The notes beneath the pieces are model-generated. The model made no database searches, was not told the origin of the DNA, and saw only the letters and a program-made list of their open reading frames with translations. The position numbers and the translations under genes were made by a program. Below are positions 38,820 through 47,195 of a stretch of DNA of 64,000 bases, piece by piece. Within the stretch, counting starts at the first letter, position 1. Every line of letters starts with the position of its first letter. The DNA comes from Massilia solisilvae (GTDB lineage: Bacteria > Pseudomonadota > Gammaproteobacteria > Burkholderiales > Burkholderiaceae_D). The stretch lies in assembly GCF_024753215.1 (NCBI RefSeq), contig NZ_JANUGV010000005.1, positions 1 through 64,000 on the forward strand, written 5' to 3'.

Positions 38820-39434
38820 ATGAAGAAGTCGATGCTGAAAGTGATGGTTGCAATGATCGGCCTGATGGGCGTGAACGCTGCGATGGCGCAGGAATCGCCG
38901 TGGCTGGTACGCGCACGTGCCGTGTACATCGATCCGGCCAACGAGTCCGCGCCTGTTGGTGGCGTTGGCGCGGCTGACCGCATCCATGTCAGCAACAAGA
39001 CCATTCCCGAAGTCGACGTTTCGTATTTCTTCACGCCGAACATCTCGGCTGAACTGATCCTGACCTACCCGCAGAAGCATGACGTGACCCTGGACGGCGC
39101 CAAGATCGGCACGTTCAAGCAGCTGCCGCCGACCCTGCTGGCGCAGTATCACTTCCTGCCGGGCGCCGACATCAACCCGTACGTCGGCGCGGGCGTGAAC
39201 TACACGCTGCTGTCGAGCGTGAACCTGCTGAACGGCGCTGGCCGCCTCGAGCACGATAGCGTTGGCCTCGCCCTGCAAGCTGGCGTGGACTTCAAACTGG
39301 ACAAGAATTGGTCGATTAACCTGGACGTGAAAAAAGTCCAGATCCGCAGCGATGTGAACATCTCGGGCGCGCGCGCAAGCGACGTCAAAGTGGATCCGCT
39401 GCTCATTGGTGTGGGGGTGGGATACAGGTTCTGA
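38820..39434 (+). CDS. ompW: OmpW-family outer membrane protein
   Basis: This 204-residue protein has a signal peptide (KKSMLKVMVAMIGLMGVNAAMA) and an eight-stranded barrel. Family marks are WLVRARAVYIDPANES, PEVDVSYFFTPNISAELILTYPQKHD, LPPTLLAQYHF, INPYVGAGVNYTLL, NWSINLDVKKVQIRSDV and the C-terminal Phe of GVGVGYRF needed for outer-membrane assembly. OmpW forms a narrow hydrophobic channel. An FNR box upstream predicts induction at low oxygen, consistent with ompW control known in enterobacteria. Confidence 0.94.
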   Translation: MKKSMLKVMVAMIGLMGVNAAMAQESPWLVRARAVYIDPANESAPVGGVGAADRIHVSNKTIPEVDVSYFFTPNISAELILTYPQKHDVTLDGAKIGTFKQLPPTLLAQYHFLPGADINPYVGAGVNYTLLSSVNLLNGAGRLEHDSVGLALQAGVDFKLDKNWSINLDVKKVQIRSDVNISGARASDVKVDPLLIGVGVGYRF

Positions 39435-39470
39435 TTTAACGATTAAACATAGCTTCCAGCAAAAGCTAAA

Positions 39471-39500
39471 AACCGGCCCTCGCGGCCGGTTTTTCTTTTT
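39471..39500 (+). terminator. terminator of ompW
   Basis: AACCGGCC (39471-39478) pairs with GGCCGGTT (39484-39491) around CTCGC, followed by a T-rich tract (TTTCTTTTTT). Confidence 0.9.
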
Positions 39501-39513
39501 TGTGCGTTGCAAT

Positions 39514-39627
39514 GTAGGGTGGGCAGGTTTTCCTGCCCACGCGTTCAACCAGCGGTAGCAGGTCACGCAAGCGACCGGGGACGCACGCTTGGAGTGAACG
39601 CGTGGGCAGGAGACCTGCCCACCCTAC
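39514..39627. repeat. MITE-like element, copy 2
   Basis: The ends GTAGGGTGGGCAGG (39514-39527) and CCTGCCCACCCTAC (39614-39627) are inverted repeats that continue inward as CCCACGCGTTCA/TGAACGCGTGGG. It matches copy 1 at 3345-3455 in ends and length, with a divergent middle. Its right end contains the TAG stop of the adjacent LysR gene. Confidence 0.75.
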
Positions 39628-40529
39628 GATTGGCCCTTGCGGAAGTGCTCGACCAAAAAGTCGATGAACGCGCGTGTGCGCACCGGCTGGTTGGCGCGCC
39701 CGCCTGCGTAGTAGACGAACAGGTCGGCCGAGGGCAGCTCGAACGCGGGCAGCACGATGCGCAGGCGGCCGCTCTCGAGGTACCTGGCCGCGTCCCATTC
39801 CGAGCGGATCAGGATGCCGTGGCCGTCCAGCGCCCAGCCCAGCACGATGTCGCCGTCGTTGCTCGACAGGCTGCCGTGCACCTTCACCACCTCGGTGTGG
39901 TCCTTGTGAATGAAGCGCCAGATGCCATAGGCGTCGTCGTTCTGGCGGTGGATGATGCAGCGGTGCTGCGCCAGGTCGGCCAGCGTGCGCGGCGTGCCGT
40001 GGCGTTCCAGGTACTTTGGCGAGGCGCACAGGAAGCGGCGGTTGGACATGATGCGGCGTGCGTTGAGCCGCCGGTCGGGCAGGGTGCCGAAGCGGATCGC
40101 CAGATCAAAGCCGCTTTCGACCAGGTCCACCGGGCGGTCCGTCACCTCCACCTGCACCTCGACCTCCGGATAGCGCCGGGCGAACTGTGAGATCAGCGGC
40201 GCGATCGTGGTGCGGCCGAAGCCGAGCGTGGCATTCACGCGCAGCAGCCCGCGCGGCGCGCTGCGGCCGAGCGAGACGGCGTCTTCCATCTCGCGGATCT
40301 CGGCCAGGATACGGGTGGCGTGCCGCAGGTAGGTTTCGCCTTCGCTGGTCAGGCCGATGCTGCGCGTGGTCCGGTTCACCAGCTGCACCCCAAGCCGCTG
40401 CTCCATTTGTGCCAGCCGCTTGCTGGCCGCCGGCGGGGTCAGGTCGAGCGCGCGCGCGGCGGCCGACAGGCTGCTGTGGCGTGCCACCAGCACGAAGAAT
40501 TCGAGTTCGGATGCGCTATCGCTTTTCAC
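39624..40529 (-). CDS. LysR-type transcriptional regulator, divergent from D-tartrate dehydratase
   Basis: This 301-residue regulator has an N-terminal HTH (LEFFVLVARHSSLSAAARALDLTPPAASKRLAQMEQRLG) and an effector domain of the CrgA/DmlR-like type (LLRVNATLGFGRTTIAPLISQFARRYPEVEV). It reads divergently from tarD with a 90-bp gap, so it probably controls tartrate use; DmlR-type regulators respond to dicarboxylic acids. The stop codon lies inside the adjacent repeat, so its last residues may have been altered by the repeat insertion. Confidence 0.87.
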   Translation of the reverse strand: MKSDSASELEFFVLVARHSSLSAAARALDLTPPAASKRLAQMEQRLGVQLVNRTTRSIGLTSEGETYLRHATRILAEIREMEDAVSLGRSAPRGLLRVNATLGFGRTTIAPLISQFARRYPEVEVQVEVTDRPVDLVESGFDLAIRFGTLPDRRLNARRIMSNRRFLCASPKYLERHGTPRTLADLAQHRCIIHRQNDDAYGIWRFIHKDHTEVVKVHGSLSSNDGDIVLGWALDGHGILIRSEWDAARYLESGRLRIVLPAFELPSADLFVYYAGGRANQPVRTRAFIDFLVEHFRKGQS

Positions 40530-40619
40530 TTTGGGTGAAAACTCTTATGAAAATACCGACATTATAAAACCGCCCTGCGGGCCTATGCTTGGGTCTTTCC
40601 GTCATCGCTAAAGATCACC

Positions 40620-41786
40620 ATGAGAATCGTAGAAATCCGCGAAAAGACCGTGCCGATCAGCTCTTCGATCCGCAACGCCTACATCGACTTTTCGAAAATG
40701 AACCTGAGCCTGGTGGCGGTCGTCACCGACGTGGTCAGGGACGGCAAACCGGTGATCGGCTACGGCTTCAATTCGAACGGCCGCTACGGCCAGGGCACCT
40801 TGATGCGCGAGCGCTTCATCCCGCGCGTGCTCGATGCCGACCCGGCCTTGCTGCTGGACGAAACCGGCGCGAACCTGGACCCGCACAAGATCTGGGCGGC
40901 GATGATGACCAACGAGAAGCCCGGCGGCCACGGCGAACGGTCGGTCGCGGTCGGCACCATCGACATGGCGGTGTGGGACGCGGTGGCCAAGATCGCGGAC
41001 AAGCCGCTGTTCCAGTTGCTGGCCGAGCGCTACGGCAACGGCACGCCGGAGCGCAAGGTGTTCGTGTACGCGGCCGGCGGCTACTACTATCCGGGCCAGG
41101 ATCACCAAAAGCTCAAGGACGAGATGAAGAGCTACATCGACCGCGGCTACACGGTGGTCAAGAAGAAGATCGGCGGCGCCTCGCTCGACGAGGACCTGCG
41201 CCGCATCGACTCGATCCTGTCGGTGCTGCAGGACGGGCAGAAGCTGGCGGTGGACGCCAACGGCCGCTTCGACCTGGACACCGCGATCCGGTACGCCAAG
41301 GCGCTGTCGCAGTACGACCTGTTCTGGTACGAGGAGGCGGGCGACCCGCTCGACTTCGAACTGCAGGCGACCCTGCGCAACTACTACGACAAGCCGATGG
41401 CCACCGGCGAGAACCTGTTCTCGATGCAGGACGCGCGCAACCTGATCCGCTACGGCGGCATGCGTCCCGACCGCGACTGGCTGCAGTTCGACTGCGCGCT
41501 GTCGTACGGCCTGGTCGAGTACCTGCGCACGCTCGACATGCTGCACCAGCACGGCTGGTCGCGCAGCCGCTGCATCCCGCACGGCGGCCACCAGATGTCG
41601 CTGAACATCGCGGCCGGCCTGGGCCTGGGCGGCAACGAGTCCTACCCGGACCTGTTCCAGCCGTTCGGCGGTTTCCCCGATGGGGTCAAGGTCGAAAACG
41701 GCTTCATCACGATGCCGGACCTGCCGGGCATCGGCTTTGAAGGCAAGTCCGACCTGTACTGGGAGATGCAGAAGCTGGCTGCCTGA
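40620..41786 (+). CDS. tarD: D-tartrate dehydratase, enolase superfamily
   Basis: This 388-residue enzyme should dehydrate D-tartrate to oxaloacetate. It matches the Bradyrhizobium TarD type from end to end in recalled sequence: RNAYIDFSKMNLSLVAVVTDV, VIGYGFNSNGRYGQGTL, and NEKPGGHGERSVAVGTIDMAVWDAV. The KxK acid/base motif is VVKKKIGG, metal ligands are in VDANGRF, WYEEAGDP and TGENLFS, and the catalytic His is in CIPHGGHQMSLN. It is divergent from a LysR gene. No transporter for tartrate is adjacent. Other acid-sugar dehydratases share the fold, but the overall match favours TarD. Confidence 0.87.
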   Translation: MRIVEIREKTVPISSSIRNAYIDFSKMNLSLVAVVTDVVRDGKPVIGYGFNSNGRYGQGTLMRERFIPRVLDADPALLLDETGANLDPHKIWAAMMTNEKPGGHGERSVAVGTIDMAVWDAVAKIADKPLFQLLAERYGNGTPERKVFVYAAGGYYYPGQDHQKLKDEMKSYIDRGYTVVKKKIGGASLDEDLRRIDSILSVLQDGQKLAVDANGRFDLDTAIRYAKALSQYDLFWYEEAGDPLDFELQATLRNYYDKPMATGENLFSMQDARNLIRYGGMRPDRDWLQFDCALSYGLVEYLRTLDMLHQHGWSRSRCIPHGGHQMSLNIAAGLGLGGNESYPDLFQPFGGFPDGVKVENGFITMPDLPGIGFEGKSDLYWEMQKLAA

Positions 41787-41787
41787 T

Positions 41788-42411
41788 TCACAGCCTGTGC
41801 GCCTCGCGCATCGCGTTCACGTAACGCTGGCGCGAGCTGCGCGCCACCTCGTGCGGGGCAAAGGGCGCGGCCACGCTGTCGAGCAGGTCGACCGCCGTGC
41901 GCAGGCGCGCTTTTGCCAGCGCGTCCGTGGCTGCCGCCGGCGCGGTCTCGTTGATCACCGTGACCGCCGCCTCCTTGGCGGCGATATCCTCGGGCAGGCC
42001 CGACACCGTGCACAGGCCGTAGGTGCCGTCGAGGAAGGCGGACCATTCCGCCCGCAGGTGTTCTTCGCTGGCGAATGCCGGCGCCCCTGGTGCGATGCCG
42101 CCGGCGCGCAGCTGGTCCAGCCGCGCCATGTAGCGCTGGTCGAACAGTGCGCGCGCCTGCGCCTCGCCATCCAGCCCGGCAAGCTGCCCGATCCAGGCCA
42201 CGTACCCCTTCGCATAGTAGTCGGCGGCGGCCGCGCCCGCCCAGGGGCCGAAGAAGGAGTCGCAACCGATGTCCAGCCGCAGCCGGTAGGATGGCGCGGG
42301 CGCCATGCGTGCCGCCTGCAGCTTGGCCAGCTGCGCGAGCTCGATCGCGCAGCGATCCAGCAGCTGCTCGCGCGTGAAGAAGTACCGCTCAAGGTATCGG
42401 ATCAGTTCCAT
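41788..42411 (-). CDS. uncharacterised protein, possibly DUF6058 family
   Basis: This 207-residue soluble protein starts MELIRYLERYFFTREQLLDR and has an Ala-rich helical character, with DIGCDSFFGPWA, YYAKGYVAWIGQL and YGLCTVSGLPEDIAAKEAAVTVINE as distinctive stretches. It resembles small proteins labelled DUF6058, a label I recall only loosely. It ends 1 bp after the convergent tarD gene. It follows pabBC on the same strand, separated by 80 bp that include a 28-bp palindrome. Confidence 0.6.
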   Translation of the reverse strand: MELIRYLERYFFTREQLLDRCAIELAQLAKLQAARMAPAPSYRLRLDIGCDSFFGPWAGAAAADYYAKGYVAWIGQLAGLDGEAQARALFDQRYMARLDQLRAGGIAPGAPAFASEEHLRAEWSAFLDGTYGLCTVSGLPEDIAAKEAAVTVINETAPAAATDALAKARLRTAVDLLDSVAAPFAPHEVARSSRQRYVNAMREAHRL

Positions 42412-42462
42412 GCGTGTGTCCTCAGTGGGGAAGGGCAGGAACGATAACCGCATAAGCGCGCA

Positions 42463-42490
42463 CCATGCTTCGGCGCGCGCCGAAGCATGG
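42463..42490. repeat. perfect 28-bp palindrome downstream of pabBC
   Basis: Each 14-base arm reads CCATGCTTCGGCGC from its own strand; there is no unpaired centre. It begins 1 bp beyond the pabBC stop. There is no T-tract, so it may be a protein-binding site or an mRNA-end hairpin. Confidence 0.7.
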
Positions 42491-42491
42491 C

Positions 42492-44327
42492 TCAGGAAAG
42501 CCGGGTAGTGGTGTCGAGCACGGCGCGCAGCGGGCCGCGCAGCGCGTTGCAGACGACGATGTCCTCGGCGTTCTCCAGCATCGCGCGGGTGATGATCCGT
42601 TCGGACGCCTTCCACGCGGGCGCGGCCAGCATCACCGCGCGCACCACCCCGGGCAGCAGGCCGCAGGACAGCGGCGGCGTGTACCAGCGCCCGTTGATGC
42701 GCACGAAGACGTTGCTGCGCCCGCCCTCGGTCAGTTCGCCGCGCTCGTTGAAGAACAGTGCGTCGAATGCGCCCTTTGCCTCGGCCGCCTTCCAGGCCGC
42801 GTCGTAACGGCTGCGGATGCTCGATTTGTGGCGCAGGAACAGGTCGCCGGAGTCGGTCGGCTGGTCCGACAGCAGCACGCGCACCGGTTCGCGCGGCGTC
42901 TCGCCCAGCGGGGCTGCCTGCACCCTGGCTTCGCCGGTCGCGTTCACCGACAGGCGCACGCGCTGCAGGCCAGGGCCGAGCGCCAGGCAGGCGTCCACCA
43001 CCAGCGCCTTCGCTGCCTCGCGCTCGAATGGAAAGCCGAAGTAGGCGCACGAGCGGCCGATGCGGTCCAGGTGCTCGTCCAGGTGGCGCGGGCCGTCGTC
43101 GAAGCTCGCGCGTATCGTTTCGAACAGTTCGAAGTCGTTCGCCAGTCCGGTCAGGAAGCGCGCCTTGAGCTGGCACTCGGCGTATTCGGCGGCGGCATCG
43201 CTGTCGAAGACGATGCCCGCGCCCACGCCCAGTTCGCCGCGGCGCACGCCGTGTTCCAGCGGGCCGAGCGCAAGGGTGCGGATCGGCACCGACAGGCAGA
43301 AGTCGCCGAGCGCGCGGCCGTCTTGCGGCGGGTCGATCCAGCCGATCGCGCCGGTGTAGATGCCGCGCGGCGCCGTTTCCAGCTCGCGGATGATCTGCAT
43401 CGTGCGCAGCTTGGGCGCGCCGGTGATCGAGCCGCACGGGTACAGCGCGCCGAAGACGCCGGCCAGCGTGGCATCCGCAGGCACGGTCGCGCGCACCGTC
43501 GAGGTCATCTGCAGCACGTCGCCGAAGCGCTGCACCTCGAACAGGGCGGGCACGTCCACGCTGCCGGTTGCGGCCACGCGGCCCAGGTCGTTGCGCAGCA
43601 GGTCCACGATCATCAGGTTCTCGGCGCGGTTCTTCGGGTCGGCCGCGAGCGCGGCGGCGCTCGCGGCGTCGGCTTGCGCGTCGCCGCTGGCGCGCGCCGT
43701 GCCCTTCATCGGCCGCGCGACCAGTTCGCCGCCGTGGTGGCGCACGAACAGCTCCGGCGACATCGACAGCACTGCGCCGCCGTCCGGCAGGCCGATCAGC
43801 GCGCCATAAGGCACCGGCTGGCGTGCGCGCAGCCGCGCGTACAGCGCCGCCAGCGGGCCGAAGGCGTCAAAGCGCAGCCGGAACGTGTAGTTGACCTGGT
43901 AGGTGTCGCCGGCCGCGATGTAGTCCCGAATGCGCTCGATGGCGCGCGCGAACTGCGCTTCGTTCACGCTCGCCGCGATTGCCGCCACACCGGCCGGCAC
44001 GCCAGGTGCGGCGCGCGTGTCGAGCCACGCCTGCACTTGCGCGGCGGTCAGCCTGTCGCAGCGGGTGAACAGCAGCACCTGGGCCAGCGGGCCATCGGCC
44101 GTGCGCGCGCCGATACCGGCCAGGCGCTCGCCCAGCTCATAGGTGAGCAGGGGAACCGCGAACAGGCCGCGCGCCAGCGCGCGTTCCAGGTCCTCGAGCA
44201 GCACCGGCCAGCCTGCCGCATCGGCGCAGGTGAGGGTGGCGGCGTGGCCGCTGTACAGGCGCGAGCCCGGCTCGCCCGCAGTTGCGAGCGCGTCGTCGAG
44301 CAGCGCAAAGACTTCGTCGGTGCCCAT
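42492..44327 (-). CDS. pabBC: aminodeoxychorismate synthase component I / 4-amino-4-deoxychorismate lyase fusion
   Basis: This 611-residue fusion makes p-aminobenzoate for folate. The N-terminal PabB part (to about residue 365) has the chorismate-binding motifs RIRDYIAAGDTYQVNYTFRL, SPELFVR, RPMKGTARA, NLMIVDLLRNDLGRVA and GSITGAPKLRTMQIIRELE. The C-terminal PabC part (from about residue 395, FELFETIRASFD) is a fold-type IV PLP enzyme with the Lys region RHKSSIRSRYDAAW and GELTEGGRSNVFVRING. The ATG at 44327 is 4 bp after the slmA stop, so the genes are probably cotranscribed. Confidence 0.92.
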   Translation of the reverse strand: MGTDEVFALLDDALATAGEPGSRLYSGHAATLTCADAAGWPVLLEDLERALARGLFAVPLLTYELGERLAGIGARTADGPLAQVLLFTRCDRLTAAQVQAWLDTRAAPGVPAGVAAIAASVNEAQFARAIERIRDYIAAGDTYQVNYTFRLRFDAFGPLAALYARLRARQPVPYGALIGLPDGGAVLSMSPELFVRHHGGELVARPMKGTARASGDAQADAASAAALAADPKNRAENLMIVDLLRNDLGRVAATGSVDVPALFEVQRFGDVLQMTSTVRATVPADATLAGVFGALYPCGSITGAPKLRTMQIIRELETAPRGIYTGAIGWIDPPQDGRALGDFCLSVPIRTLALGPLEHGVRRGELGVGAGIVFDSDAAAEYAECQLKARFLTGLANDFELFETIRASFDDGPRHLDEHLDRIGRSCAYFGFPFEREAAKALVVDACLALGPGLQRVRLSVNATGEARVQAAPLGETPREPVRVLLSDQPTDSGDLFLRHKSSIRSRYDAAWKAAEAKGAFDALFFNERGELTEGGRSNVFVRINGRWYTPPLSCGLLPGVVRAVMLAAPAWKASERIITRAMLENAEDIVVCNALRGPLRAVLDTTTRLS

Positions 44328-44331
44328 CGCC

Positions 44332-44922
44332 TCAGGCCATCTGCGGCGCGGCCAACAGCAGCGCGATCTGGACCGGCGCCCCGTCCGCCGGGTTGTGCCT
44401 GAAACCGCTCTTGGCAAAGCGGTGCCAGCGGCCGGTGACATAGCTGACCAGCAGGCCGGCGCGTGCCGCCACTTCGTCTTCCAGCCCCATACCCTGCGAG
44501 GCCGCCAGGCGCAGCGCCTGCTTGCAGGCCAGTTCGACCTTGTCGTAGAACTGGTTCATGCGCAGCTGCAGGCGTTCGTCCTCGCCCACCAGTGCGTCGC
44601 CGATCAGCACGCGCGTCATGCCCGGGTTGTTGGCTGCGAACGCGAGCAGCATGCGCACGATCGCCTGCGCCTGGTCGATGCCGCGCTCCTCGTGCTCGGC
44701 GATCTGGTTGATGAGCCCGAACACGCTCGATTCGATGAAGTCGATCAGCCCCTCGAACATCTGGGCCTTGCTGGCGAAATGGCGGTACAGCGCCGCTTCG
44801 GACAGCGACAGGCGCGCGGCCAGCGCCGCGGTGGTGATCTTGTCGCCCTTGGGATGCTCGAGCATCCCGGCCAGGGCCTGGAGGATTTGCAGTTTGCGTT
44901 GCCCTGGCTTGGTACTGGACAT
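44332..44922 (-). CDS. slmA: nucleoid occlusion factor SlmA
   Basis: This 196-residue TetR-fold protein has the HTH ITTAALAARLSLSEAALYRHFASKAQMFEGLIDFIE at about residues 29-64, the same arrangement as E. coli SlmA (198 residues). SlmA binds chromosomal sites and blocks FtsZ assembly over the nucleoid. FAANNPGMTRVLIGDALVGEDERLQLRMNQF in the middle matches the family. It lies between a HAD gene and pabBC on the same strand. Confidence 0.88.
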   Translation of the reverse strand: MSSTKPGQRKLQILQALAGMLEHPKGDKITTAALAARLSLSEAALYRHFASKAQMFEGLIDFIESSVFGLINQIAEHEERGIDQAQAIVRMLLAFAANNPGMTRVLIGDALVGEDERLQLRMNQFYDKVELACKQALRLAASQGMGLEDEVAARAGLLVSYVTGRWHRFAKSGFRHNPADGAPVQIALLLAAPQMA

Positions 44923-44947
44923 GGATTCGGGTCGGTTGGAGGTCGGT

Positions 44948-45703
44948 TCAGCGCAGCTTGTGCAGGCTGCCGGGAAGCTGCCGTACCGATTTTACTTTGA
45001 CATCGACGTAATGTGGACGTTTTAGCATCCTTGGCAGCGGCGCCGTGCCGATCGGGTCGGCCACGCGCAGGTACTGCGTGACCCACACGGTGCCCATGCC
45101 CAGCTGGCGCGCGCTCTTCAGGTTGGCCAGCGTGTCCTCCACCAGTACGCAGCGGCGCGCGTCCAGGCCGCGGCGGCGCAGCAGGCGCCGCAGCATCAGC
45201 GTCGACGGCTTGGGCCGCAGCCGGCCGTGCACGTGCATGTCCTCGATCGCGATGTGGTGCGCGAACTGGCGGTGCAAGCCCAGGTGGCGCATCACCTCGC
45301 CCGAGTAGCCGCGCGGTCCGTTGGTGAGCAGGATCTTGGTGCCGGGCAGCCGCGCCAGCAGCCGCGCCAGCCCGCGCTCGGCGCGGATCATCTGCTGCAG
45401 CGCCGGCAACTGGTGCGTCTGGTGCAGGAAGTCGGCGGCGCGCACGTTGTGGTGGCGGATCATGCCGAGCAGTGTGGCGCCATAGCGTTTCCAATAGCCA
45501 ATCCTCGCGGCGTTGACGGCTTCCGGGCTGGCCGGCTGCGTGCCATCGCCAAGCACGCGCGCGATGTACACGTTCATGTTCGCGCTGATCGCAGGGAAGA
45601 TCGCATGCGATGCATCGTGCAAGGTATTGTCCAAATCGAACAACCAGATTTTAGGAGTTCTTGTAATATCGACCACAGTAACCGACGGATTCAAAGTGAG
45701 CAT
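44948..45703 (-). CDS. HAD-family pyrimidine 5'-nucleotidase-like hydrolase
   Basis: This 251-residue phosphatase of the HAD superfamily has motif I IWLFDLDNTLHDA, motif II ILLTNGP, motif III Lys in RLRPKPSTLML and motif IV RCVLVEDTLANLKSA. The Sdt1/YjjG-like cap fits pyrimidine 5'-nucleotidases. It precedes slmA on the same strand (25-bp gap), a pairing I recall as common in betaproteobacteria together with argB. The ATG at 45703 overlaps the divergent TraB/GumN start by two bases. Confidence 0.85.
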   Translation of the reverse strand: MLTLNPSVTVVDITRTPKIWLFDLDNTLHDASHAIFPAISANMNVYIARVLGDGTQPASPEAVNAARIGYWKRYGATLLGMIRHHNVRAADFLHQTHQLPALQQMIRAERGLARLLARLPGTKILLTNGPRGYSGEVMRHLGLHRQFAHHIAIEDMHVHGRLRPKPSTLMLRRLLRRRGLDARRCVLVEDTLANLKSARQLGMGTVWVTQYLRVADPIGTAPLPRMLKRPHYVDVKVKSVRQLPGSLHKLR

Positions 45704-46586
45704 GTTGCGACGCCTGATTATAGTGTTCTTCGTGTTCCTGTCCTGGCAGCCGGCCGAGGCGGCAGAACGTGGTGCATTATTCAGGCTGAGCGCGCATGGC
45801 CACACGATGTTCCTGTTCGGTACCATGCATGTCGGTTTGCCCAGCTTCTATCCGCTGGAACCGCAACTGGCGGCGGCGGTCGAATCGGCCAGCGTGCTGG
45901 CGCTGGAGCTCGATCCCCAGCCTTCGTTCGCCAAGGTGGCTGCCGCCCTGAACCGCTACGGCAAGCTGGCGCCGGGCGCCGCCGGCTATGTGCAACTTGG
46001 CCCGCGCAAGCTCACCCGCATCGACGAGATGGCACGCGCCGCCGGGCTCGATCCGGCCACCGCGCACTCGTATAAGCCTGTGCTGCTGGCAACACTGCTG
46101 TCGCTCGCGGAATACGAAAAGCAGGGTTACCGCGCCAGCCTGTCCACCGATCGCGAACTGGCCCGCATGGCGCGCGCGCGCGGCGTTCGCATCGTCGAGC
46201 TCGAATCGCTGGAGGGCCAGCTCGCGATGCTCGATTCGCTGCCGGTGCCGTCGCAATGGCGCTTCCTCGAGGATTGTCTCAACAGCATTAGTTCGGGTGC
46301 GCAAGCCAACGAGGTGCGTACCGTGGTCGGCGCCTGGGGCAGAGCGGATCAGGCCGGGCTGGAAGCGATGGCGCAGCGCATGCAATTGGATAACAGCGTG
46401 GGCGGCAAGTTCACGCGCGAGGTCTTGCTCGACGGCCGCAACGGCACGCTGGCGGACAAGATCGACACCCTGCTGAAGGAAACGGACAAGGCCGTCTCCG
46501 CGATCGGGGTTCTGCACCTGCTGGGCCCGCGCAGCGTACCCGAACTGCTGCGCGCGCGCGGCGTCGGGGTTGAGCGGGTCTACTAA
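45702..46586 (+). CDS. TraB/GumN-family protein
   Basis: This 294-residue exported protein (signal peptide LRRLIIVFFVFLSWQPAEAA) has the family motif FLFGTMHVGLPSFYPL near residue 45, LALELDPQ, YEKQGYRASLSTDRELARMA and the C-terminal AIGVLHLLGPRSVPELLRARG. The two GxxH motifs (GTMHVG, GVLHLLG) and the Glu suggest a metal-dependent peptidase related to Tiki/TraB; no bacterial substrate is established. The start is shared with the divergent HAD gene at CATG (45701-45704). Confidence 0.87.
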   Translation: MLRRLIIVFFVFLSWQPAEAAERGALFRLSAHGHTMFLFGTMHVGLPSFYPLEPQLAAAVESASVLALELDPQPSFAKVAAALNRYGKLAPGAAGYVQLGPRKLTRIDEMARAAGLDPATAHSYKPVLLATLLSLAEYEKQGYRASLSTDRELARMARARGVRIVELESLEGQLAMLDSLPVPSQWRFLEDCLNSISSGAQANEVRTVVGAWGRADQAGLEAMAQRMQLDNSVGGKFTREVLLDGRNGTLADKIDTLLKETDKAVSAIGVLHLLGPRSVPELLRARGVGVERVY

Positions 46587-46615
46587 AAAAAATGGCGCCC
46601 GTGCGGGCGCCATTT
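46584..46615. terminator. bidirectional terminator
   Basis: AAATGGCGCCCG (46590-46601) pairs perfectly with CGGGCGCCATTT (46604-46615). The preceding run of A gives a T-tract for the minus-strand collar gene; the TraB/GumN gene ends at 46586. Confidence 0.8.
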
Positions 46616-46638
46616 GATCGGCATTGTGCCCGTACGCG

Positions 46639-47181
46639 TTACGGTTTTTGCGGGAAAATACCGTTGAGGCAAATGATGAAATTCATTGCCAGGAACGGCT
46701 GCATGTTGTTGTGCGGCATACTCGAGCCGGCAACGCCCAGCGCCAGCGGGTTCATCTGCACTGCGCCGCTGGTGCCGTCGCTGTACAGCATGGCCGAAGT
46801 TGGCGGGCGCGTGCTCGTGTCCACATACTGCGCCCACTCGCCGCCTGCCGGCGAATTGCTGTTGCCGTTGTCGGCGTAGGCGCGCGGCGCGTGGGTGTGG
46901 ACGGGCATCTCGCTCTGCACCAGCGTCACGGTGGAACTGCCGTCACTGGTGGCCAGGTTGTGGTTGCTCAAGCCCGGGCCCTGGCCCATGCCCAGCGGTG
47001 CCTTGCCGGACAGGTTGGGCAGCCCGAAAGTGCTAACGCCGTCCCCGCCAAACCGATTGCCGAGGATGGAAAACAAAATGGTGTTGCTCGAGATTGGGAG
47101 CAGCTGGCCGTTGCAGAATGCCCAGTCGGTCGGTGCATAGTTGCCGGCAAACAGGCGGATCTCTCCGATGTAGGGGTCCAT
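46639..47181 (-). CDS. tail-collar domain protein (MdpB-like), copy 3
   Basis: This 180-residue protein starts PYIGEIRLFAGNYAPTDWAFCNGQLLPIS and carries the collar pattern NRFGGDGVSTFGLPNLSGKAPLG, followed by MPVHTH and the C-terminal PFLAMNFIICLNGIFP. The family is named from microcystin-dependent protein B and phage tail collar/fibre tips. No signal peptide is seen. It is the last of three tandem paralogues; without other phage genes nearby it is unlikely to be part of a complete prophage. Confidence 0.87.
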   Translation of the reverse strand: MDPYIGEIRLFAGNYAPTDWAFCNGQLLPISSNTILFSILGNRFGGDGVSTFGLPNLSGKAPLGMGQGPGLSNHNLATSDGSSTVTLVQSEMPVHTHAPRAYADNGNSNSPAGGEWAQYVDTSTRPPTSAMLYSDGTSGAVQMNPLALGVAGSSMPHNNMQPFLAMNFIICLNGIFPQKP

Positions 47182-47195
47182 GTTGATCTTTCTCC

